A stretch of 5,019 nt of DNA from Thiorhodovibrio sp. (GTDB lineage Bacteria; Pseudomonadota; Gammaproteobacteria; Chromatiales; Chromatiaceae). Numbering within the stretch: the stretch's first letter is position 1; every line of letters begins with the position of its first letter. The notes below the pieces were generated by a model that was not told the origin of the DNA, did not search any database, and worked only from the letters and a program-made list of their open reading frames with translations. Positions 1 to 5,019 of the stretch are shown piece after piece. A program made the position numbers and the translations under genes. The DNA is taken from contig SKYD01000238.1 in NCBI GenBank assembly GCA_007128075.1, forward strand, positions 1 through 5,019, given 5' to 3'.

Positions 1-1267
1 GTTTGTGACCCATGATCGGCGCTTGTTGCAGCGGTTGGCGACGCGCATTGTCGAGCTTGATCGTGGACAGCTCACTGACTGGCCAGGGGATTATGCCAAT
101 TATCTGCGCCGTCGTGATGAACGACTTCATGCCGAGACTGTGCAGCAGGCGCGGTTTGATCAGCGACTTGCTGAGGAAGAACGCTGGATTCGCCAAGGCA
201 TCAAGGCGCGACGCACTCGCAATGAGGGGCGTGTCCGTGCGCTCCACGACATGCGCCGTGAGCGCCAGCAACGCCGTGAACACTTAGGTCAGGCACGACT
301 GCGGCTCGACAGCGGCGAGCAAAGCGGCAAATTGGTCATTGAAACCCAAGCACTGAGTTTTCGTTGGCATCAAGACAGCCCGTTGCTGGTGCGTGACCTA
401 AGCACCCAGATTCTGCGCGGGGATCGCATCGGCATTGTCGGTGCCAATGGCACTGGCAAAAGCACGCTGATTAAGCTGTTACTCGGCGAGTTGACCCCAA
501 CCACTGGCGAGGTGCGTCACGGCACTCAGTTGCAGGTGGCGTATTTTGATCAGATGCGTGCTCAGATCGATCCCAACGCCAGTTTGTGTGACAATGTTGC
601 CGGTGGCCGTGAGCAGATCGAGATTCAGGGGCGCAGTCAGCATGTGCTGTCTTATCTGAAAAACTTTTTGTTTCCACCCGAACGAGCGCGGCAGCCGGTG
701 AGTGCCCTTTCCGGTGGTGAGCGCAATCGGCTACTGCTCGCCAAACTGTTTACGCAACCCGCCAATCTGTTGGTGCTCGATGAGCCGACCAATGATCTCG
801 ACATCGAGACCTTGGAGTTGCTCGAAGAGCTGTTGCACGATTTTAGCGGCACTCTGCTGTTGGTCAGCCATGACCGCGAGCTGCTCGATCATCTGGTGAC
901 CTCGACCTTGGTGCTGGAAGGGGCGGGGCAAGTTCAAGATTATGTGGGCGGTTACAGCGATTGGCAGCGCCAGCGTCCGCAACAACCAGCACCCACCCCA
1001 TCACCGCGCCCCGCGCCGGTTGCCGCAAAGCCGCGCCCGACGAGCACCAAGCGCAGCTACAAAGATCAGCGGGCATTGGAACAACTGCCGCAGCAGATTG
1101 AGGCATTGGAACAAGAGCAAGCGCAGTTACATCAGCGCCTTGCCGATCCGAATTTTTATCAGCAGGCGGGTCAGGAGGTCAGCACGGTCACCGCACGCTT
1201 GCAAGCACTGGAAGTTGAATTAGCGGAGTGCTATGCGCGTTGGGAGCAGTTGGAAAGTCAGAGCTAA
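1..1267 (+). CDS. uup: ABC-F family ATPase Uup, 3' part (5'-truncated by window edge)
   Basis: Soluble ABC-F ATPase with no membrane domain. Family members act on ribosomes; E. coli Uup is linked to ribosome function and to the precise excision of transposons. The first codons read F-V-T-H-D-R, the switch histidine end of the first ATPase domain, so most of that domain lies left of the window. The GTG at 5-7 is an internal valine, not the start. Numbering from that codon: the inter-domain linker holds the Uup-typical stretch WIRQGIKARRTRNEGRVRAL (61-80); the second ATPase domain has Walker A GANGTGKST (146-154), Q-loop AYFDQ (179-183), signature LSGGE (235-239), Walker B LLVLDE (255-260) and switch SHD (288-290). 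A proline-rich linker (about 325-347) leads to a charged, coiled-coil C-terminal domain (about 351-420), which separates Uup from other ABC-F subgroups. All motifs are intact in the visible part. The stop TAA overlaps the A-run of the downstream hairpin. Confidence 0.95.
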   Translation, partial: FVTHDRRLLQRLATRIVELDRGQLTDWPGDYANYLRRRDERLHAETVQQARFDQRLAEEERWIRQGIKARRTRNEGRVRALHDMRRERQQRREHLGQARLRLDSGEQSGKLVIETQALSFRWHQDSPLLVRDLSTQILRGDRIGIVGANGTGKSTLIKLLLGELTPTTGEVRHGTQLQVAYFDQMRAQIDPNASLCDNVAGGREQIEIQGRSQHVLSYLKNFLFPPERARQPVSALSGGERNRLLLAKLFTQPANLLVLDEPTNDLDIETLELLEELLHDFSGTLLLVSHDRELLDHLVTSTLVLEGAGQVQDYVGGYSDWQRQRPQQPAPTPSPRPAPVAAKPRPTSTKRSYKDQRALEQLPQQIEALEQEQAQLHQRLADPNFYQQAGQEVSTVTARLQALEVELAECYARWEQLESQS

Positions 1268-1290
1268 AAAAAGCCCCCAGGGCTGGGGGC
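1266..1290 (-). terminator. Intrinsic terminator of the soxYZ operon (hairpin shared with uup end)
   Basis: A 7-bp G+C-rich stem (GCCCCCA / TGGGGGC, loop GGGC) occupies 1273-1290. On the minus strand it is followed directly by seven T (1272 down to 1266), the classical Rho-independent layout, 12 bases after the soxZ stop. On the plus strand the bases after the stem are GATAAATTAG, a poor T-tract, so it would end uup transcripts less efficiently. The T-tract overlaps the uup stop codon on the other strand. Confidence 0.88.
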
Positions 1291-1302
1291 GATAAATTAG
1301 CT

Positions 1303-1614
1303 TTAGCTAATGGTGGCAGTCGTGGTTTCTGTAACACCTTGGTTATCCACCCAAGTGAAATGGATGGTGTCGCCCGCCGCTCCGCCATTAAACTTAAACG
1401 AGATATAGGGATCGGTGGAGATGCCACCGCTCCAATAGGTGTTTAGCACCTTTTGGTCGTTCCAGGTGGCATGGACTTCTTGGATAAAATCGGCAGGCAC
1501 CCGTCCGCCAGTCGCCTCATCCTTGCGCAGTCCAGTTTCCATCTCGTGAGTAATGAGGCATCTTACCGTGGTTACACCATCGCGGCTTTGAGCGCGGATT
1601 CTGATATTTGACAT
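1303..1614 (-). CDS. soxZ: Thiosulfate oxidation carrier complex protein SoxZ
   Basis: Small partner of SoxY in the periplasmic SoxYZ complex, which carries sulfur intermediates during thiosulfate oxidation. At 103 residues it has the usual family length. It shows typical SoxZ features: a short beta-rich, immunoglobulin-like protein with HEMETGLRKD (23-32; HPMETG-type in many relatives), VPADFI (39-44), STDPYISF (66-73) and GDTIHFTWVDNQG (81-93). It has no signal peptide; SoxZ proteins are thought to cross the membrane by riding with Tat-exported SoxY. The ATG at 1614 is chosen over an in-frame TTG six bases upstream: AAGGTGA lies at proper spacing for the ATG but would abut the TTG. It follows soxY by 52 bases in the same transcription unit and is followed by the terminator at 1266-1290. 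Family assignment is secure from sequence resemblance and from pairing with soxY. Confidence 0.95.
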   Translation of the reverse strand: MSNIRIRAQSRDGVTTVRCLITHEMETGLRKDEATGGRVPADFIQEVHATWNDQKVLNTYWSGGISTDPYISFKFNGGAAGDTIHFTWVDNQGVTETTTATIS

Positions 1615-1620
1615 AAGCAA

Positions 1621-1629
1621 TCACCTTAA
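1621..1629 (-). promoter_or_regulatory. Ribosome binding site that fixes the soxZ start
   Basis: On the minus strand the bases read TTAAGGTGATTGCTTATG. The AAGGTGA core is followed by about seven bases before the ATG at 1614. The competing TTG at 1620 touches the core and is too close to be used. Confidence 0.65.
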
Positions 1630-1666
1630 AATTTAATCTGTAAGCGTTGACGCTATGGCGCAAAAT

Positions 1667-2131
1667 TTAGGTGCCGCAGCCACCAACCGTGACCTGGACG
1701 GTCTTGGTGTTGGCAAACAGCCCGTTGGCGGTTTTCACCACCGCCATCACATCGCCGGTTTCTGCCATCTTGATGCGAGTGGCGATAAAGGGCAGTGCGA
1801 CCTCGGGGATGTTAAAGGTGGCAATCAGTGGGTTTTGATTGGTGGTTGCCAAAATGGTAATCGACTCAACGCCAGCCAGCTCGGTCTCCACCGTCACCGG
1901 CACCTGCGCCCCATTTTCGGCAATATCGGGAACCTTGAGATCGACCGCATCACTCATCTCAACGGCATTGTTGCCTAACAACGCTTGCAGTGCGCCGTCC
2001 TTGTCCTCGGCCTTAAACGCATCCTGTGGCCAGTTGGCAAACACTGATGTCGGCAACAGCGCGGCAAGTCCCACACCCAGTGAGCCTTGCAACAACAGTC
2101 GGCGTTTCGTATCCAGTTGGGTTTCGGTCAT
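1667..2131 (-). CDS. soxY: Thiosulfate oxidation carrier protein SoxY, Tat-exported
   Basis: Sulfur-carrying subunit of periplasmic SoxYZ. In the family, the cysteine of a flexible C-terminal swinging arm is loaded with thiosulfate by SoxAX, and SoxB then releases sulfate. The protein has 154 residues, a normal length. The N-terminus has a twin-arginine-like signal: KRRLLLQG with R10-R11, a hydrophobic core of about 12-26, and a probable cleavage after VFA (A32). The mature part has the beta-sandwich pattern of SoxY. The end is VGGCGT, with the carrier cysteine at C152; the canonical ending is GGCGG, so the last residue is changed from Gly to Thr. The start ATG at 2131 is supported by AGGAG eight bases upstream. 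It is first gene of a soxY-soxZ unit and divergent from sohB. No soxA, soxX, soxB or soxCD is in the window. Confidence 0.95.
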   Translation of the reverse strand: MTETQLDTKRRLLLQGSLGVGLAALLPTSVFANWPQDAFKAEDKDGALQALLGNNAVEMSDAVDLKVPDIAENGAQVPVTVETELAGVESITILATTNQNPLIATFNIPEVALPFIATRIKMAETGDVMAVVKTANGLFANTKTVQVTVGGCGT

Positions 2132-2139
2132 ACAAAAAA

Positions 2140-2144
2140 CTCCT
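2140..2144 (-). promoter_or_regulatory. Strong ribosome binding site of soxY
   Basis: AGGAG on the minus strand, followed by eight bases (TTTTTTGT) and the soxY ATG at 2131. It matches the anti-Shine-Dalgarno sequence well with ideal spacing, and is stronger than the sites before leuA or sohB. Confidence 0.75.
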
Positions 2145-2172
2145 GCATTGGCACTTGATGATCCTCAATGGT

Positions 2173-2200
2173 AGCATAGAAAATATTGGTGTACTGTCAA
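2173..2200 (-). promoter_or_regulatory. Sigma-70-type promoter of soxYZ
   Basis: On the minus strand a perfect -35 TTGACA (2200-2195) is followed by a 16-base spacer and TATGCT (2178-2173; four of six matches to TATAAT). Transcription would start near 2166, giving a leader of about 35 bases that contains the AGGAG site. A short inverted repeat (2186-2204) overlaps the -35 and the spacer and could be a regulator site. This is judged by eye only. Confidence 0.6.
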
Positions 2201-2231
2201 CCAAACAAACCCCATCGGCGCTGTGACGATG

Positions 2232-2259
2232 TTCGATTGTCCACGCCCAACTGTATAAA
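2232..2259 (+). promoter_or_regulatory. Possible promoter of sohB
   Basis: A good -10 match TATAAA (2254-2259) lies about 22 bases before the sohB ribosome binding site. The -35 is poor: TTCGAT (2232-2237) at 16-base spacing matches in only two positions. The location in the divergent gap between soxY and sohB requires a plus-strand promoter here, and this is the best candidate seen. Confidence 0.35.
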
Positions 2260-2280
2260 ATCGGATAACGACTGAATTTA

Positions 2281-2287
2281 AAGGTGA
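2281..2287 (+). promoter_or_regulatory. Ribosome binding site favouring a TTG start for sohB
   Basis: AAGGTGA is followed by five T and then TTG at 2293. The same AAGGTGA core precedes soxZ. The GTG inside this core (2284) could also be read as a start, but then nothing upstream resembles a ribosome binding site. Confidence 0.5.
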
Positions 2288-2292
2288 TTTTT

Positions 2293-3294
2293 TTGACTGC
2301 GGCATTGATCGACTACGGATTGTTTTTAGCGAAAACCATCAGTGTGCTGGCTGGGATTGGCCTGTTGTTGCTGGTGGTGCTCAAGATGCGCCAAGACGGC
2401 ACCAGCGAGGACGACGGGCGACTGGAAATCACCGATCTCAGTGACCGCTACCGTGAGCTGGCGCTGGGGCTAAAACAGGTGACGCTGCCTGCCAAGCGTT
2501 ACAAGCAAGCACTCAAAGCCGAGCGCAAGCAACAAAAAGAGCGCGAACAGGATGAGAATATTATTCGTCACCGGCTGTTTGTGATCGACTTTGAGGGCGA
2601 TCTGATGGCCAGTGCCGTCAGTGGGCTGCGTGAACTGATCTCGGCACTGCTGCTTGAGCTAAAACCTGATGATGAGGTGCTGGTGCGTTTAGAAAACACT
2701 GGTGGGGCAGTGCATGAGCACGGATTGGGTGCATCACAATTGCTGCGGCTGCGCAATCACAATATTCGGCTGACGGTGGCGGTGGACAAGGTGGCAGCCA
2801 GCGGTGGCTATCTGATGGCGGCAGTGGCAAATCGCATTCTTGCCGCGCCCTTTGCGGTGATTGGCTCCATCGGCGTTGTTGCGCAGTTGCCAAATTTTCA
2901 CCGTTGGCTGTCGCGCCATGACATCGACTTTGAGCTGCACACTGCCGGCGACCACAAGCGCACCCTGTCGCTGTTTGGCGAGAACACACCCGCCGGGCGC
3001 GCCAAGTTACGCGAACAGCTCAACGCCACCCATGCCCAATTCAAAACCTTTGTTCAGAACTATCGCCCACAGTTAGATATCGACACCGTTGCCACCGGTG
3101 AATACTGGCACGGCGAACAGGCGTTGGCACTGGGCTTAGTTGACGAACTCACCACCAGCGATGACTATTTACTCGCCGCCCATGCCGAGGCGGATTTGTT
3201 TAAAGTAAGCTGGCGCACTCGCAAAAAACCATTGCAACAACTCATGGATGGGATTGGTCTAGCACAGCAGCGGTGGCTAAATTTTCGTCAATAA
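2293..3294 (+). CDS. sohB: Inner-membrane S49 family peptidase SohB
   Basis: Membrane-anchored serine protease of the SppA/SohB (S49) family. SohB in E. coli was found as a multicopy suppressor of the loss of the periplasmic protease DegP, so a role in envelope quality control is likely. With the TTG start it has 333 residues. The N-terminus DYGLFLAK closely follows the E. coli start region, and one membrane segment spans about 11-31. A charged, helical stretch (about 45-92, rich in Lys, Glu and Gln) precedes the protease domain. The Ser-Lys dyad is visible: nucleophile S170 in ASGGY and general base K222 in HKRTL, 52 residues apart as in known SppA enzymes. IGSIGVVAQ (190-198) and RLENTGGAVH (132-141) are further family motifs. 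The alternative GTG at 2284 would add three residues. The upstream neighbour soxY is divergent; leuA follows after 76 bases. Confidence 0.93.
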   Translation: MTAALIDYGLFLAKTISVLAGIGLLLLVVLKMRQDGTSEDDGRLEITDLSDRYRELALGLKQVTLPAKRYKQALKAERKQQKEREQDENIIRHRLFVIDFEGDLMASAVSGLRELISALLLELKPDDEVLVRLENTGGAVHEHGLGASQLLRLRNHNIRLTVAVDKVAASGGYLMAAVANRILAAPFAVIGSIGVVAQLPNFHRWLSRHDIDFELHTAGDHKRTLSLFGENTPAGRAKLREQLNATHAQFKTFVQNYRPQLDIDTVATGEYWHGEQALALGLVDELTTSDDYLLAAHAEADLFKVSWRTRKKPLQQLMDGIGLAQQRWLNFRQ

Positions 3295-3370
3295 TCCGCC
3301 ATGTTGACTATTTTTAAACACCACCCCATTCTTTCACTAAGAATTAGATTTTTGCCAACGATAGATACTC
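3295..3370. other. Intergenic gap between sohB and leuA
   Basis: This 76-base A+T-rich gap shows no stem-loop with a T-tract, so sohB transcripts may run into leuA. There is no leader peptide with a leucine run, no room for an attenuator, and no recognisable T-box or riboswitch. A -35-like TTGACT occurs at 3304-3309, but the matching -10 position (CATTCT, 3327-3332) is poor, so an own leuA promoter is possible but not shown. Confidence 0.5.
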
Positions 3371-4921
3371 ATGAGCAACCAAGAACGCTTGATTATTTTT
3401 GACACCACGCTGCGCGATGGCGAGCAAAGCCCTGGCGCGTCGATGACCCGTGATGAAAAAGTCCGCATTGCCAAGGCACTGGAGCGGCTGCGCGTGGATG
3501 TGATCGAGGCGGGGTTTCCAATTGCCAGCCCCGGTGATTTTGAGGCAGTTAAGGCGGTTGCCGAGACCATCAAAGACTGTACGGTGTGTGGACTGGCGCG
3601 GGCACTGGATAAAGACATTGATCGCGCTGGCGAGGCGCTCAAAAATGCCAACAGCGGGCGGATTCATACCTTTATCGCCACCTCGCCGATCCACATGGAA
3701 AAAAAGCTGCGCATGACCCCCGATCAGGTCGTCGAGCAGGCGGTTCATGCGGTCAAACGCGCCCGTCAATACACCGATGATGTGGAATTTTCACCAGAGG
3801 ATGCCGGGCGCTCGGAAATTGATTTTCTGTGTCGGATTTTGGAAGCGGTGATCGATGCTGGCGCCCGCACCCTGAATATTCCCGATACCGTCGGCTATGC
3901 AATTCCGCACCAATTCGGGCAATTGATCGCCACCTTGCGCGAGCGCATCCCCAATGCTGACAAAGCCATCTTTTCGGTGCATTGTCACAACGATCTGGGG
4001 CTGGCAGTTGCCAACTCACTGGCAGCGGTGCGCAACGGCGCCCGGCAAGTTGAATGCACCATTAACGGTTTGGGTGAACGGGCGGGCAATGCCGCACTCG
4101 AAGAGATCGTGATGACGGTCAAGGTGCGCCAAGATTTGTTTACTTGTGACACGCGGCTTGATACCACGCAGATTGTGCCCTGTTCGCGGCTGGTGTCTAG
4201 CATCACCGGCTTTGCGGTGCAGCCCAATAAGGCGATTGTCGGTGCCAATGCCTTTGCCCATGAGTCCGGGATCCATCAAGACGGCGTGCTCAAACACCGC
4301 GAGACCTACGAGATCATGCGGGCTGAGGATGTCGGCTGGAATGAAAACCGCATGGTGCTGGGCAAGCATTCAGGGCGCAATGCGTTTCGGGTGCGGCTGC
4401 AAGAGCTGGGGGTGAATTTTGACTCCGAAGATGAGCTCAATGCCGCCTTTAGCCGCTTTAAGGATTTGGCGGATAAGAAGCACGAGATTTTTGAGGAAGA
4501 CCTGCAAGCTCTGGTCACGGACACCACGCTGGATGCTGCCAACGAGCGTCTGAAATTGATCTCGATGCGGGTGTGTTCAGAAACGGGCGAAACCCCACAG
4601 GCGCATGTGGTGCTGTTGCTCGATGGTGAAGAAATGCGCGGCGAGGCCAGCGGCGGCGGGCCGGTGGATGCCACCTTCAAGGCGATTGAAGCGATGATTC
4701 ATAGCAACAGCACCTTAAAGCTGTATTCGGTCAACGCCATCACCAGCGGCACCGATGCCCAGGGCGAGGTCACGGTGCGGCTGGAAAAAGGTGGGCGGAT
4801 TGCCAATGGCCAGGGTGCGGATACCGACATCGTGATCGCCTCAGCCAAGGCGTATCTCAATGCGGTGAATAAATTGCTCAAACCGCAAGAGCGGGCGCAT
4901 CCTCAGAAGGGGAATGTTTGA
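3371..4921 (+). CDS. leuA: 2-isopropylmalate synthase LeuA
   Basis: Catalyses the first committed step of leucine synthesis: condensation of acetyl-CoA with 2-oxoisovalerate to 2-isopropylmalate, in the cytoplasm. At 516 residues it is the usual length of the bacterial LeuA type 1. The catalytic TIM barrel (about 1-270) starts with FDTTLRDGEQSPG (10-22; R15 and D16 at the active site) and has the metal-binding HCHNDLG (204-210; H204, H206) and NGLGERAGN (232-240; N240). HESGIHQDG (297-305) lies in the linker region, whose histidine is needed for catalysis in the family. The C-terminal regulatory domain (about 390-505, with GGGPVDA at 428-434) is complete, so leucine feedback inhibition is expected. 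ATG at 3371 is the only reasonable start: an in-frame TAG lies nine bases upstream. The ribosome binding site is weak. It probably shares a transcript with the following gene. Confidence 0.97.
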   Translation: MSNQERLIIFDTTLRDGEQSPGASMTRDEKVRIAKALERLRVDVIEAGFPIASPGDFEAVKAVAETIKDCTVCGLARALDKDIDRAGEALKNANSGRIHTFIATSPIHMEKKLRMTPDQVVEQAVHAVKRARQYTDDVEFSPEDAGRSEIDFLCRILEAVIDAGARTLNIPDTVGYAIPHQFGQLIATLRERIPNADKAIFSVHCHNDLGLAVANSLAAVRNGARQVECTINGLGERAGNAALEEIVMTVKVRQDLFTCDTRLDTTQIVPCSRLVSSITGFAVQPNKAIVGANAFAHESGIHQDGVLKHRETYEIMRAEDVGWNENRMVLGKHSGRNAFRVRLQELGVNFDSEDELNAAFSRFKDLADKKHEIFEEDLQALVTDTTLDAANERLKLISMRVCSETGETPQAHVVLLLDGEEMRGEASGGGPVDATFKAIEAMIHSNSTLKLYSVNAITSGTDAQGEVTVRLEKGGRIANGQGADTDIVIASAKAYLNAVNKLLKPQERAHPQKGNV

Positions 4922-4951
4922 GGTGTTGCACATCCAAAGGTAAAAATCCAC

Positions 4952-5019
4952 ATGAACCTCGACGACCTAGACGACATCGCCCAAGCGCATCGTGACAGCC
5001 AGGCGGGTATCACCCAGGA
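4952..5019 (+). CDS. Unidentified gene, first 22 codons only (3'-truncated by window edge)
   Basis: An open frame starts at the ATG 30 bases after the leuA stop and runs to the end of the window. An AAAGG site (4936-4940) lies 11 bases upstream of the ATG, slightly farther than ideal. The visible peptide begins MNLDDLDDIAQAHRDSQAGI: acidic, probably helical, with no signal peptide or membrane segment. No in-frame start lies between the leuA stop and this ATG. I do not recognise the family from so short a piece. The close spacing and the absence of a terminator suggest cotranscription with leuA, which alone does not indicate function. Confidence 0.6.
   Translation, partial: MNLDDLDDIAQAHRDSQAGITQ

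Noticed and set aside
5..7. GTG as the start of the first gene
   Set aside because: The codon is an internal valine in the F-V-T-H-D-R switch motif that ends the first ATPase domain of Uup; the gene clearly begins left of the window.
1615..1620. TTG at 1620 as the soxZ start
   Set aside because: It directly abuts the AAGGTGA ribosome site; the ATG at 1614 has the right spacing and begins MSNIRIR, a normal SoxZ N-terminus.
1655..1978. Plus-strand open frame of 107 codons opposite soxY
   Set aside because: It is the antisense shadow of a confidently identified soxY, rich in His and Gly from complementary codons, with no ribosome site or recognisable family.
3304..3332. leuA promoter with -35 TTGACT
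   Set aside because: The hexamer at the right spacing (CATTCT) is a poor -10 match, so it is not listed as a promoter; it is only mentioned in the gap entry.
3344..3769. Minus-strand open frame of 141 codons opposite the start of leuA
   Set aside because: It overlaps conserved leuA catalytic codons and has no recognisable domain or ribosome site; taken as a shadow frame.
4306..4680. Minus-strand open frame of 124 codons inside leuA
   Set aside because: Its serine/arginine-rich translation is what a reversed G+C-rich coding frame gives; leuA is intact across the same bases.
1..5019. Novel defence, mobile or secondary-metabolism system
   Set aside because: All full-length genes belong to well-known families, base composition looks even by eye, and no transposase, integrase, toxin-antitoxin pair, repeat array or attachment site was seen.

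Overview
The window reads as chromosomal DNA of a Gram-negative, sulfur-oxidising proteobacterium. The proteins most resemble gammaproteobacterial ones as I remember them: Uup and SohB can be followed almost motif by motif against the E. coli versions. The presence of soxYZ points to chemolithotrophic or phototrophic oxidation of reduced sulfur. No species is assigned. Gene density is high, codon use looks even across the genes, and no mobile element, CRISPR array, tRNA or rRNA was seen.

Layout, left to right: (1) the 3' two-thirds of uup (+), an ABC-F ATPase, running in from beyond the left edge; (2) a short convergent gap with a strong hairpin whose T-tract lies on the minus strand, so it chiefly terminates the sox unit; (3) soxZ and soxY, a two-gene minus-strand operon transcribed soxY then soxZ, encoding the periplasmic sulfur-carrier complex; (4) a 150-160 base divergent control region with a near-consensus minus-strand promoter for soxYZ and a weaker plus-strand promoter for sohB; (5) sohB (+), a membrane-anchored S49 peptidase; (6) leuA (+), 2-isopropylmalate synthase, after a 76-base gap with no terminator; (7) the first 22 codons of an unidentified gene 30 bases after leuA, cut by the right edge. 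No stretch over 300 bases lacks a gene.

The genes do not form one pathway. soxYZ is a small metabolic unit set between three housekeeping genes (translation-linked ATPase, envelope proteolysis, leucine synthesis). SoxYZ needs SoxAX and SoxB, which are not here and would have to be encoded elsewhere, as in organisms where soxYZ sits apart from soxAX/soxB. I found no convincing evidence of a previously undescribed system. The points most worth a second look are the variant SoxY carrier motif (GGCGT in place of GGCGG), the isolated soxYZ with its strong promoter and overlapping inverted repeat, and the likely TTG start of sohB.
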